A stretch of 64,000 nt of DNA from Entomortierella parvispora (Eukaryota; Mortierellomycota; Mortierellomycetes; Mortierellales; Mortierellaceae), in assembly GCA_963573315.1 (NCBI GenBank), contig OY752143.1, forward strand, positions 124,001-188,000, read 5' to 3'. Both the position numbers and the translations under genes were made by a program. This document shows positions 53,917 through 64,000 of the stretch, piece after piece. The notes beneath the pieces are model-generated. The model worked only from the letters and a program-made list of their open reading frames with translations, was not told the origin of the DNA and did no database searches. Every line of letters starts with the position of its first letter. Within the stretch, counting starts at the first letter, position 1.

Positions 53917-55901
53917 ATGGAACTCGCCGCCAGAGCTTGCCCTTTCCTCCGCAACTCCACCCCTTCGGCCTTGCGATCGCTCTCGCACCAGCCCGCAAAG
54001 ACCGCCTCCAACGGTCTCGTCGGTATGGCCCAGCAGTGCCCCGTCATGGGCAAGGCCATGACCGTCCAGGCCCGCTCTGCCATGATGGCTTCCGGCGGTG
54101 CTAATGCTTGCCCCGGAGCGGCTCGCCACTTCTCAGCTTCGGCTGCCAAGGCCCGCCCCGCCAAGAGCCAGGTTCTCGGCTACGCTTCTGCCGTCTCGTC
54201 GAACGATCTCAAGGCCTCGGTTCAGCATGAGCTCCACAAGGCCAACCCTGCTCCCGGTGCTGGTGCGTCTACGTTTTGTTTGTTTATGTTTTTGCAATAT
54301 ACCCCCGATTGGGTACTTGCACCAACTGGAAGCCCTTTTTTCTCTAACCTTTTCATCCGCTTTCTCCTTCCCCTGCCTCTCAATCGCCTTTCTGCCATTG
54401 ATCATCCTTAGCCTGCCCTTTCAAACCTGTCGTCCCTGCTTCGCATGCCGTCCCCACCGCCGGCAAGACCTATGACTATGAGTCTACCTACGAGGCCGAG
54501 CTCCAAAAGAAGCACCAGGACAAGTCCTACCGCTTCTTCAACAACATCAACCGATTGGCCCAGCAATTCCCTCGCGCCCACACAGCAAAGCCCGAGGATG
54601 AGGTCACTGTCTGGTGCTCGAACGATTACTTGGGCATGTCCAAGAACCCTGTCGTGGTCGAGACCATGAAGGCTACTCTGAGCAAGTACGGAGCCGGTGC
54701 TGGTGGTACCCGCAACATTGCCGGTAACGGTGCTCTTCATTTGGCCCTCGAGGACGAACTGGCTGCCTTGCACCACAAGCCCGCGGCTTTGGTTTTCTCC
54801 TCTTGCTATGTTGCCAACGACGCGACTTTGAGCACCTTGGCCCAAAAGTTGCCCAACTGTGTCATCCTGTCCGATGCCATGAACCACGCTTCCATGATCC
54901 AGGGTATTAAGCACTCGGGCGTCAAGAAGATGATCTTCCGTCATAACGACACTGCCCATCTGGAGGAGCTCCTCAAAACATTGGACCCTTCGATCCCCAA
55001 GATCATTGCCTTTGAGACCGTTTACTCCATGTCAGGCACTATTGGAAAGGTCAATGACATTTGCCGCTTGGCCAAAAAGTATGGAGCAATCACATTTTTG
55101 GATGAAGTCCACGCTGTTGGCATGTATGGACCCCATGGAGCTGGTGTTGCCGAACATTTGGATTTTGCCGACAACTTGAACCGACCCCAAGGATCGCTTG
55201 TCCACAACCACACTGCAATGGATCAAGTCGACATCATCTCAGGAACGCTCGGCAAGGCTTTTGGCGTTGTGGGCGGTTACATTGCAGGATCGGCCGCCAT
55301 GGTTGACATGATCCGATCCTATGCTCCCGGCTTCATCTTCACCACCTCTTTGCCTCCCGCCATCGTCGCGGGTGCTACTGCATCGATCCAATATCTCCGC
55401 AACTCGCCTCAGGAACGCATTGCGCAGCAGACCAACACGCGTTCTCTCAAGGCCCAGCTTGCAGCATTGGACATTCCCGTCGTTCCCAACCCTTCGCATA
55501 TTGTGCCTGTTTTGGTGGGCGATGCTGAAGTTTGCAAGGCCGCGTCGGACGAGCTCCTTCGCTCCCACGGTATCTATGTTCAGTCCATCAACTATCCTAC
55601 TGTCCCTCGTGGCGAGGAGCGTCTGCGCATCACCCCAACCCCAGGACACACGGATGAGATGATGGGTCACTTGGTCCGCTCTTTGGAGAGCGTCTGGCAG
55701 CGTAATGGACTGAAGCGCACCAGCGAATGGAAGGCGACCGGTGGTCGTGCTGGCGTTGTCGAGGGCGCAGCCGATCCTGAGCCTATCTGGACCGATGCTC
55801 AGCTTGGTTACTCATCCCAGATCATTGGTTCGACCAAGTCGAATGTTCTTGCTGCAGGCCTCCATGCAGCCTCGGTTGGACAGGCTGCTGCCCAGATCTA
55901 A
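53917..55901 (+). CDS. HEM1: 5-aminolevulinate synthase, mitochondrial
   Basis: PLP enzyme that condenses glycine and succinyl-CoA to 5-aminolevulinate, the committed step of heme synthesis in the mitochondrial matrix. Exons are 53917-54262 and 54412-55901 (611 aa). The N-terminal presequence is rich in Arg, Ser and Ala without acidic residues. Four Cys-Pro heme-regulatory motifs are visible: Cys8, Cys41, Cys65 and Cys117 (the last is built right after the splice). The catalytic core begins near residue 140: [44 protein letters not shown], and the PLP lysine at about 397 in SGTLGKAFG. The C-terminus has the fungal extension. A run of about 29 T follows in the 3' flank, with AATAAA near 56087. 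Confidence 0.96.
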
Positions 55902-58403
55902 GAAAGAGAACATCTTGGGAAGGCGAGCGGACTTTTTGGTCCTGCATACAACAATGAGGTGCCCCAGGAAATTGATCTTTCCTGCGTCCCGTCCTTCTTT
56001 CTCTTGATTGATCGAATACCACCCTGTCATTTTTTTTCTTTTTTCTTTTTTTTTTTTTTTTTTTTTTTTTGTGATATTTTCATTCAATAAATGGATATTA
56101 TGACAAAAAAAAAAGACTCGGATCTGATAAGGTCGGCTGTAACTTGTCAATGGCGCGATGAGTGCACATGCAAGTGTCAAAAGGAGTAGATTTCCACGGA
56201 AAGAGCTACGCCAATGCACCAATGCAACAGGGTCCTCCTGGCGTGCTTTGTCCTGCGCCAACGTGGTCAAGATCTGATAAGGTTATGGAATTCTATGGTT
56301 AAGCTTGATCTGCCGACATCCCATCTACCCGGGTTGCAGATCGGTAACAGAACAGCTGCTATCGGCGTCACTTTGCGGTCTTTACTTATTCCTCTTCCCG
56401 CTGAGCTCTATCCTCGACCTATTTGGAAACGATGCCCCAATCAACCGACTGTTCTCTTTTTACCAGGATGTATCCGGCGTGCAGGAGGTCAATGATCGCG
56501 TTCCTCAACAACCCGACTCTTCTACGGCAAGTCCACATTTGGAAACCGTTGGCTTTTTTTCCTGGCGACGTGATATCACAAAAAGGACGGATAGATGGTG
56601 CTGATGGCAGGTTCGTGACTAATGGTTTTTATTGGAGAACGGTGGGGGCAAAAACGTACGCGTCCCATCTTGCTCGGGAGGCTTGCGCCAACGCGACCCG
56701 ACATTTTCGGCTGCGTATTTTTTAGATCATAGTCGAAACTGCTTCCCCTTACCGAGAGTCGCCATTGGCAACTGGCTTTCTTCAACACCTTTGACTCTCT
56801 CAACGGCCGCTCTCCATCCTTTTCCTTTCCATTTTTATCGATGGCATCGTCGTTTGCTTGCTCTACAACTTGTTCCAGATTGAGCCCCGCCTGGACCCCT
56901 TGCTGATAACTCGATATTCTTGCTTTGTACTCTCCTCCTATGAATCATGAACGTTTTGTGGGTTTCTCGTACGCCATGTCTGATAAACTGACCCTTATGA
57001 AATGGTGGGGAGGAGAGGCTAGACGCATGGAATCCTGGGGCATACCTGCCTAAACGGCACAAACACCCTCCAGATCATCCTTGAGTGGTTTTCCGTTGGC
57101 GGGTTTATCGTCTGATCTCGTTTCGGACACCAGCTTTTGCGTTCAGGCGGGGGGCCCAAAATATAAACAAGAGCGTGAGCCGCTGCTCTGCCCCTACGCC
57201 AGTCCCTACGCCAGTGGTTTTTTTTTTAAAAAAAAAACAAGGCGTTGGACATAGATCATCTTGTGGGTGTCTCTGTTATTGACGTTGAGAGGGATGAAGA
57301 CAAGGGGTAGATGGAAAAAGGCGGGAAACGTGCTTTCAGACTTTGGCGGGTGTCTTTTGGTGTTGGTGGACAAAGATGGCAGCCAGGAGAAGACCACAAA
57401 TTTGTTTGTTGTGTGTTCAGAAAACTTCAATTCCGGGGGAATTGCCGCTCAAAGAACGCAAAAATAAAACTTGGTTTTCTCGAGCCCAGAAAACAGCAGA
57501 GAAGAATTTGAAGGAGAGAGGGCAAGGTTGGTGGGAACAATTATCCTCATTACTTGCCATTGGGCATCGGTTTTCAGTTCTCACACGGTCAGTAGGTTGG
57601 AATTTGATTCACCCACCCCGATTCTCCAAACTTTTCAACCTCTAGTTTTCTTTTCTTTGCTCCTCACAGAATGGACGAGTATTCAAAGCAAACGATGCGT
57701 GCTTTTGGTTCTAAGCCGCGAGATCAGCACGCAACTGCGATCTTTTTCAGGTGAAGAGGCGGTTGACTCCGGTCTGGATACGAACACACGATACATGGAT
57801 CGTCGTAAATGACTTGGCCGTACGTGCGCGTGTTGCAGAATACAACGTCAAGAGGGCGAGTGGAAGGAAGTTATCTCGCGGCTCATGAAAACGCAATCTG
57901 TCATTCTCATTTCACTGTCACCTCAAAAACGCAGAAACTAAACAACCGGCGCCTCCCCCTGCCTACTTCTCTTCAAATATGAAAAAAATGTTGCGCTCCT
58001 CCCAATGGTAGTGAAAAACCACAAAGAGACTTTGCGTCGGAGGGCTCATCTTACAAAAACAACACCCGTGCGTTGCCTTGTTCAACAAAAAGCAAACATT
58101 TGCGCTAGAGAGAGCCGTTCCTCAGCACGTCGTGCCGGACGACGCTGTGCACGGTTGTCGTTCTCTTTCCGTTTGAGACCCCCTGGACCTGAACCCAACC
58201 ATTCTTCTCGCTTCCTACTTTCTTGCCTTCCTTTTGCCTGTTTTGTGTTCTTTTTCTTTCCCTTCTCTTCCTCATTCCACCTTCTTCCATTTCTCTTGCT
58301 GACACTGCTTAGGGCAGTTGGTAAGATCGGCAATTCTTCCTCTCCTCGTTCTCAATCTTTTGACGTCCACACACCCCTTCTCAGCAGACCATATCCATAT
58401 ATC
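55902..58403 (+). other. 2.5-kb region without a supported gene
   Basis: Contains the HEM1 3' flank (T run at about 56042-56070), a symmetric T10/A10 block near 57220-57240, two copies of GATCTGATAAGGT (near 56120 and 56270), and the leader of the next gene. Short overlapping open frames on both strands show no recognisable protein or splice chain. No tRNA was found by eye. Confidence 0.55.
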
Positions 58404-60059
58404 ATGACTAAACTATCGACGTCACCCAAGTCAAGGCCTTCGCATCGTCGAGGCACCTCTTCTTTGCTGTTTCTCGCTTTGGCCGCCCTTCTTGCCCTTC
58501 TCCAAACAACAGCAGCAAAAACAATTTGGACTTGTCCTTCAGGCGCCTACGCCCAAGTCGGAGATATTATCCTCTTCCAGTTCTCATACAGCATAGGATC
58601 CACCGTCATCGTCATTGATTCTGTGGGTGTTAGCATCATATGCAGTAATTCTCGCAGGAAATTGTACGAGGACTCTATAATCAATAACGACCAGCCATAT
58701 ACATATACGATCCCTTCCGACGTTGTGTCAACCTGTGATGGCAGTAATCAGGTCTATGTCGAGTATGAATTGAATTTGAATGTCTACCCATTCACGGACT
58801 CGCGATCATGTCCCGTTTTGACCATTCTGGCCGCCACCCCAACGACTAGTCAGCCCTCTTCATCATCCACGGCGTTCTCCTCTTCTGCGACTGCGCCCAC
58901 CTTGATCACTACCGCCTTGCCTTCCACCAGTCTCGTCCCTCCTCTTTCCAAACTTACCTCCAAAACCAAGACCGATGAACCGTCCCCAAATGCGGCATTG
59001 TCTACTAACATCAGCTCGAGTCCACCAACCACGGGCAATGTGGAAGACCAGACCAACAAGAGTGGCTCGTCCAAGAATACAACCGTGGTCGCTCTTGGGA
59101 CCGTCGGCGGTATTGCCGCCCTGGTTTTCGTGGTCTTTGGCCTTGTGGCTGCCCGTCGAAGACATCAACGTAACCGACGTCGACTCTCGTCACTTGGAGA
59201 CGGCTACCCGATGAAATACCGTTCTGATGATGGATACGGAGGTGGTGGGTATGAATTCGGCAGCACTGGCCGTGGACATGTTCACAGTGAAATGACGAGC
59301 GAGACGACTGGGCAGCTTGGGTATGGCGACTATGGCCAAAATACCAGACACAGCCACAACCGCAGCCACAGCAATAACAACAACAATAATATCAACCACT
59401 ATGGCCATCGCACCAGAGATACGTATGACTACAATTACGGTGAGGCGACACCGGCCGTTTTCTATCCATATCACGACCCAATGGCCGCCACAACCGCCGT
59501 CGCTGTCGCTGGAACAGGATATGTCGGAAACGGTGCATCCGATTTGAACGAGTACCTGCCTCCGCCACCGGTTCTTATTCCCACAGCTGTGGCGCGCCTG
59601 CCGGCCAGGCCAGAGCTCAGCTTCAAGGAGGAATACTCTTCATCCTCATGGGAACAAAGACCTACCGCCGTCACCACCGCTCTGTCCACACCCACATCCA
59701 AGGCAGCAGCTACAGGAGCTATAGGCGCCCATCGCATTGGCGGCTATGGATTGGATAAAGACCCGCACGGTGGCCACACGATCGACAAGAAAAACCTCCA
59801 GGGAAGCCTTCCAACCCTTAACAACAATACCAAACCTGGACGAGACTATCCCCTTGGCCTACGCCAGTCCATCGCAAAGACGGCAGCGGAGGCTGGGGGG
59901 GCGGATCGAGATTCAGCTGTTGATACAGGTATATTGCCAGAAATGCCATCGTCTGAACGTGGCGTCAATGGGTTCTCCTACCCAGTACCTCCAACAGTGA
60001 CGGCGCCAGGAGCGGCCTTGTCTTCGCTTTCTGAAAAGACAGTGCCTCCTTGGATTTGA
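58404..60059 (+). CDS. Type I membrane protein with Tyr/Pro-rich cytoplasmic tail, 551 aa
   Basis: Single exon. I do not recognise the family. The signal peptide is SLLFLALAALLALLQTTAAK (ending about residue 38). The ectodomain (about 39-140) contains TIWTCPSGAYAQVGDIILF and several Cys, and may be an Ig-like or Kre9-like beta domain. A Ser/Thr/Pro-rich stalk (about 145-220) is probably O-glycosylated, as in fungal wall sensors. The transmembrane helix is VVALGTVGGIAALVFVVFGLV, followed by AARRRHQRNRRR. The tail is long, rich in Gly, Tyr, His and Asn, and contains LNEYLPPPPVLI. The upstream frame is open too, but the ATG at 58404 places the signal peptide properly. It resembles the kelch membrane protein of this window in overall plan. 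Confidence 0.75.
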   Translation: MTKLSTSPKSRPSHRRGTSSLLFLALAALLALLQTTAAKTIWTCPSGAYAQVGDIILFQFSYSIGSTVIVIDSVGVSIICSNSRRKLYEDSIINNDQPYTYTIPSDVVSTCDGSNQVYVEYELNLNVYPFTDSRSCPVLTILAATPTTSQPSSSSTAFSSSATAPTLITTALPSTSLVPPLSKLTSKTKTDEPSPNAALSTNISSSPPTTGNVEDQTNKSGSSKNTTVVALGTVGGIAALVFVVFGLVAARRRHQRNRRRLSSLGDGYPMKYRSDDGYGGGGYEFGSTGRGHVHSEMTSETTGQLGYGDYGQNTRHSHNRSHSNNNNNNINHYGHRTRDTYDYNYGEATPAVFYPYHDPMAATTAVAVAGTGYVGNGASDLNEYLPPPPVLIPTAVARLPARPELSFKEEYSSSSWEQRPTAVTTALSTPTSKAAATGAIGAHRIGGYGLDKDPHGGHTIDKKNLQGSLPTLNNNTKPGRDYPLGLRQSIAKTAAEAGGADRDSAVDTGILPEMPSSERGVNGFSYPVPPTVTAPGAALSSLSEKTVPPWI

Positions 60060-60219
60060 TCCGCTTTAATTACCTTCCCCCTCTCCGCCTGCACACCCTT
60101 TCCTTCTGGTTTTCTTTTCTGGATGTTCTTCATGAGTAAATGTACAGCTCTACTATTGTTTTTTATTTTCATACTTGTTTTATTGGGTATATCATTGTTT
60201 GTTTCTGGTATGGGTATAG

Positions 60220-60393
60220 GTGGACTCACTCTTGCGCGAGGGCAAGGACAGAGTTAAGTACAGAAATATAGTCGAACAGAAGAAGGGAATGGAAGACACC
60301 GAGTCCGCTTGGATTCTTGGACTCTGGATGGTATTGGGATTGTTCATTGGCACGTTCCTTTTAAAGCGTCTGGATCCAAAAGACGTTGGGTGA
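60220..60393 (+). CDS. Candidate terminal exon of a small membrane protein (partial model)
   Basis: After a TATAG acceptor-like site a frame opens for 57 codons to TGA. It is charged at first (LLREGKDRVKYRNIVEQKKG), then has a hydrophobic helix (AWILGLWMVLGLFIGTFLL) and ends KRLDPKDVG. The composition looks like real coding sequence for a one-helix protein. No upstream exon with a matching phase-0 donor and ATG is found; an internal ATG would give only 34 residues. It is not recognised. It may be a pseudogene remnant or an alternative exon. Confidence 0.3.
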   Translation: MDSLLREGKDRVKYRNIVEQKKGMEDTESAWILGLWMVLGLFIGTFLLKRLDPKDVG

Positions 60394-60504
60394 CGAGATG
60401 TGTTTTGTCGTTGGGTGACTACGTGATGGTGCTCTAACAGCTATGACGGTTGGTCGGTTTGATTCAGAAAATGATATGGACAGATGGGATGACACTATCG
60501 TGCG

Positions 60505-60507
<3 letters not shown>

Positions 60508-60550
<43 letters not shown>
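60508..60550. repeat. GT dinucleotide microsatellite
   Basis: An uninterrupted TG/GT run of about 43 bp. Confidence 0.95.
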
Positions 60551-60551
<1 letters not shown>

Positions 60552-61878
60552 AACGTGCACTGTTGAGCAAGAAAAGAAAAGGGCGCAGCTCCAGACCGCA
60601 CTGAGCAGGGCGCCACGCGAGAGAGCAAGGAAAAGAAGGGCGCATCCACCTTGATATCTGTTCATTTTCACTTTGTTCGTTCGTGCAGCCAAGCCACCCA
60701 GGTGGCCGCAGAAGAACAAAAAAAAGAGTGAGGGCAGAATCCCTTTCGAATCGTCCGTCCAGGTTCACTTTCATTTTTCATTTTCATTCAATCCGTTCAT
60801 TCAATTCGTCCATTCACTCATTCACTCACTCATTTCCTTCATTCCCTCCGCACTCGCTTCATTCTTCCCCCCCTCTCTCTCATTCCGTCAGCACGCAAGC
60901 CTCTTTGCTCTCAATAGACCCGCACCCGCCCTGCATTACCCCCCGATTCACTAGCTGACCCTTCAAGATCATCCGCCACCTTTCCGATCTGCACAAGAAT
61001 TCCCTCCCCGGAAAAGCATCGTCCCTCCCTTCCCCACTCTTTTCACTTCTCTGACCCTGACCAAAGCAGCTTCGTCTTCCCCTTTGTATCCTCGTTCATT
61101 CCTTTTCTCTCTCCCGTTTCTCTCTGCTCTCCCGTATCGTCTCGCTCCTTCAGCACACCATAATCGACACCCTCTTTTTTTTCCCTTACTCTGCTCCTTG
61201 ACTCTTTCGATCCAACCCTCTCACCCTCTCGTCCTGCGCCCCTTCCCATCGACTCGCCTCGGACCCTGACCTTTTCGTTTGCCTGTCGTTCCGCAACATC
61301 CAGTCCTTTGTGGCTCTCAAGTCCCTTTATTTTTCCAAAGAAGAAAAGAGATCATCGCTGCGAGCCATCGTTGATAGCATAGTCTCTCCTCTCGTTCAAG
61401 AACGTGGGCTTTTCTCGAATTTTCGTCCTTTTTGCCGCACAGACTGTGTGTCGCACAATCTGCATCAGCCAGAGAGAATTTTTTTTTTGTTTCCCTTCCC
61501 TTCTCTCTGTTGCTCTGTTCATTCAAGCCCAAGCCCTGCACGCACGCACACGCCTCATTTTCATATCCTTGTCTTCGCCTTCCTCTTCAGCTTGAATTGC
61601 CTTGTGAGCAAAAGAATCTAGCAAAGGACGCGATCTTTCGGAAAGAAAGTATAGGTAGCAATTTCTTTCTATCTACCCCTCATTTGTTGAAAAAGCCATT
61701 CGGCGATTGGACCACAGTAAACTAAACACCCTCGCCTTTTTTTTTTTGTTATTGTTGACCAGTAGGCAAGAAGAAATCCACAGCCTGTCGACAATCGCCA
61801 CTACCTCGCAAACAAAGTCACCTTACGACCCCCTAGCCTTCCGACCTTTATTTTCTTCCGTCTGATTCTCACTGGAGC

Positions 61879-63190
61879 ATGATCACGGTCCCATCGCAAG
61901 AAATTGCAGCGTTTCTTGGGAATCACCTCGACCATGCATTGCACCGGACAGGGACCAATTTTTTGAGCTCTGTGGCAGCCGACCGCGAGTTTAGGGCAGG
62001 ATGTGCCATTATGGATGTCTTGAACGCGGTCGAGTCTGCACAGGAGAGTCTTCGTCAATTGTTGGTTAGCAAAACCGGAACGAAACCCTCGGAGGTAACC
62101 AAAAAAAAAAACAGAAAGAGAGAAAATGACCGCCCCCCTCGCAAGTCCACGCTGTGGAAAAAAAATCGGAAACATAGGGACTAAACGCCTCCCCCCCTTG
62201 CTATCATCTCCTTTTTTTAGCTTCAGACCATGGAAGTTCGAGTAATGTCGTTGTACTTGTTACATTACCTGTACAGCTATCTTCCGATTCATCAGAACCC
62301 GTTCCTTTGTCTCTTTGTGGACATTTACAATTTGGCGATGCAGGATGAGAAGTTGAGATCGGAAAGATTTGTCACCAGCGTTATCTTGAATGGCAAAGGC
62401 GAGGAGGTAAGAACAAAGCTCAAAGAAGATTGAAGATGGAAATGTTGTTATCTTCACCATATCGAATTGGCCGTGCTGTCAAAGTCTTCAATCTGCGGGA
62501 AGAAAGCACGGACCAGCTCCAAAGACATGAAGAAAATACATCTCCGAACGACACATGGCACCAGTATCTCACACAAACTTTTTTATTCTCTTTTTTGTCT
62601 CTACCTAGCTGGCACCCAAGACTCCTTCAGAGTTGATCGAGTTGGCTCAAAAAGTTGAATCCAGGCCTGTGAACATTCGGATGCTAGAAGATTTCTTGCC
62701 CGATGTACCAATAGAGGATCAAGTCCAAGTCGGACTCGGCTGGGAAAGTCGACAACAAGGACAGGAATTCGAAGATAAAAACAGCAGGGTCATTGCAGAG
62801 ACAATAGGAAGTCGGCACGGAGATGAACAGGGAGCCTCTTCGGCAGTGGTTCTTCCTTCTTCACCGCAGGCCAATGGATCCAAGGAAGTTTCTGGAACCG
62901 AGACGCTTGCACCTGTGAACGGAGCTGCTGCAGAGGAGACAGAGGAGGAAGAATTGGAAGAGTGGGAGATTGAGGCCGAGAGACGATTCCAGGATTCGGA
63001 TGTGGATGAAGCACCCATGCCAGCACCTGTTGCGACCCCTGCCAAAAAATCGACCCCAGCTACCCCTACATCCAATGGAAAGGCAACTGTTTCCAAGAAG
63101 AACAGTCCTGTGCTAGAGGCCACTACGACTGCGACACCACCACCAGAGCAGGAAGGTCGGCGGCGGCGCAAGCTGTGGGCCCGAAAGTAG
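61879..63190 (+). CDS. CNOT11: CNOT11-like CCR4-NOT subunit, N-terminal module only
   Basis: Exons are 61879-62094, 62221-62406 and 62609-63190 (327 aa), all joined in phase 0. The first 200 residues match the N-terminal part of human CNOT11 in order and spacing: ADREFRAGCAIMDVLN, VMSLYLLHYLYSYLPIHQNPFLCLF, ERFVTSVILNGKGEEL, KTPSELIEL and VNIRMLEDFLPDVPI. In animals that part holds CNOT11 and CNOT10 on the CNOT1 scaffold of the mRNA deadenylase. The human C-terminal DUF2363 domain is absent. Instead there is a Glu-rich helix (EETEEEELEEWEIEAERRF), a Pro/Ala/Thr linker and a basic end (GRRRRKLWARK). The family call comes from recalled motif order, not a search. Confidence 0.6.
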
Positions 63191-63326
63191 ATTTGGTTTT
63201 TTTATCATCCCAACAAAAGACTCTTTTTTTTCTGTTCCTTGTTGTTCAAATGAATCAAATTGAGCGATCCTTGGATCCACTGTTTTTTTAATATTATTAT
63301 TGTCGTCTTGAAGGGAATGAAAACAG

Positions 63327-64000
63327 CTACCTGGGACTTAGAGGGATTGTGCTGCTGTTGCTGACGCTACTGCTAGCAGAGATGCTCTTCAAAAGAGCAT
63401 CCTCCTCATCTCTTTGTTTCTCCACCTCTCGTTCCTTTTCTCCTTCTTCATCGGCTTCTCTTTTTGCTTCGGCTTCTGAATCCGGTTGCCTTTGTACTAA
63501 TTCCACTTTTACCGACTCCTTGAATGATCCATTCTCCTCGTTTGCCCTCTGGGCTGCGTCGGCTTCTGCTTCCTTGCGACCCATTTCCTGCATCACATTG
63601 TGTTGAGGGGCTCGTCTTGGTGACGACGAGGCAGAAGAGGTGAAGGTTGTGGGGACAGAGTTCATGGCAGAACTGACTAGTGGAGTGGGTCCTGGTGCAT
63701 GTGCAGTTGTAGTAGCCATGATGGTGAGATTGGAGCTGGATCCTGGTCCAGGTGCAGCTGGAGATCGGGCAAACGCACCCGACGGCGTGGTGAGAGGTGG
63801 AGGTGGGAAATACCCTGGTTGTTGTTGTTGTTGTTGCATTTGCTTTTGTTGGAACATATGCTGTTGGTAGATATCCGCGGGAGCAGCACAACGGTACTGG
63901 TCCTGACCAAAAGGAGTTTGGACGTATCGACTGCCTGGAGTCTGGGCGGCGCTGTAGAAGGATGGATTGCTTTGACTCATAGCCGGATTACCGCCAATGG
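63327..64000 (-). CDS. Gln/Ser-rich protein, N-terminus beyond window edge
   Basis: Minus-strand frame open from the window end to TAG at 63327 (about 224 residues visible). An ATG at 63980 could be a start, but the frame stays open to the last base, so the gene probably continues to the right. The visible part has a QQKQMQQQQQQ block and a Pro/Ser/Thr stretch. A charged Glu/Lys/Arg helix (RKEAEADAAQRANEEN, then EAEAKREADEEGEKEREVEK) resembles a coiled coil, and the end is Ser-rich. I do not recognise it. The final codons (CCCAG|GTAGCT) also resemble a splice donor, so the 3' end is not certain. Confidence 0.55.
   Translation of the reverse strand, partial: IGGNPAMSQSNPSFYSAAQTPGSRYVQTPFGQDQYRCAAPADIYQQHMFQQKQMQQQQQQPGYFPPPPLTTPSGAFARSPAAPGPGSSSNLTIMATTTAHAPGPTPLVSSAMNSVPTTFTSSASSSPRRAPQHNVMQEMGRKEAEADAAQRANEENGSFKESVKVELVQRQPDSEAEAKREADEEGEKEREVEKQRDEEDALLKSISASSSVSNSSTIPLSPR

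Larger units (their letters stand above)
60060..61878 (+). other. 1.8-kb region: possible small exon, microsatellites and C/T-rich leader
   Basis: Contains the candidate 60220-60393 exon, a GT repeat, ATTC-type repeats (about 60770-60840) and a long pyrimidine-rich leader up to the CNOT11-like start. I see no other gene. Confidence 0.55.

Noticed and set aside
57205-57242. T10/A10 palindrome as a possible transposon end or origin
   Set aside because: It is a homopolymer block only, with no matching second end, target duplication or neighbouring gene.

Overview
The window is eukaryotic nuclear DNA from a filamentous fungus. Genes are single-copy and intron-bearing (donors mostly GTAAGT, GTATGT or GTACGT; introns about 60 to 340 nt). 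Both strands are used, 5' leaders are pyrimidine-rich, and proteins carry long Ser/Thr/Gln-rich low-complexity stretches. A TAF3 with a PHD finger, a CNOT11-like protein, a FAM50/XAP5 protein and a spliced Tc1/IS630-type transposon point to an early-diverging lineage. Mortierellomycota is my best guess, but this is inference from gene content and style, not from a marker gene.

Layout. 1-8.4 kb: a truncated acidic protein (-), an unrecognised 332-aa protein (+), SLX1 endonuclease (-) and, divergent from it, a UBC1/UBE2K-type ubiquitin-conjugating enzyme whose gene contains two consecutive 12-nt microexons. 8.4-20.2 kb: a 1,370-aa IPT/TIG plus ankyrin transcription factor, an MCP1-like mitochondrial membrane protein, FAM50/XAP5, and an unrecognised protein with a PCNA-binding (PIP) box. 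20.2-22.8 kb: no confident gene, but canonical splice signals and degenerate repeats. 22.8-34.8 kb: an AN1 zinc-finger protein, a KE4-type ZIP zinc transporter, a kelch-repeat type I membrane protein, a Vps3844-domain protein, a small membrane protein and an unrecognised Ser-rich protein.

35.4-38.0 kb is a complete-looking DNA transposon. It has imperfect 19-bp terminal inverted repeats, TA duplications, a DD34E transposase with a 63-nt intron, and a second, convergent gene of unknown function. It sits about 300 bp upstream of the GTP cyclohydrolase I start codon. 38.3-52.7 kb: GTP cyclohydrolase I (7 exons), a Pumilio-repeat protein carrying an IQ motif, cytochrome c heme lyase, TAF3 and MOG1. 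53.9-64 kb: 5-aminolevulinate synthase, a second type I membrane protein with a tyrosine/proline-rich tail, a CNOT11-like protein, and the 3' part of a Gln-rich protein cut by the window edge.

The genes are mostly unrelated housekeeping functions. The clearest functional pairing is heme: ALA synthase (first step of heme synthesis) and cytochrome c heme lyase (heme attachment) lie 6.8 kb apart, and both carry Cys-Pro heme-regulatory motifs. Exon coordinates were derived by hand from splice consensus and reading phase. Every multi-exon model listed sums to a multiple of three unless stated.
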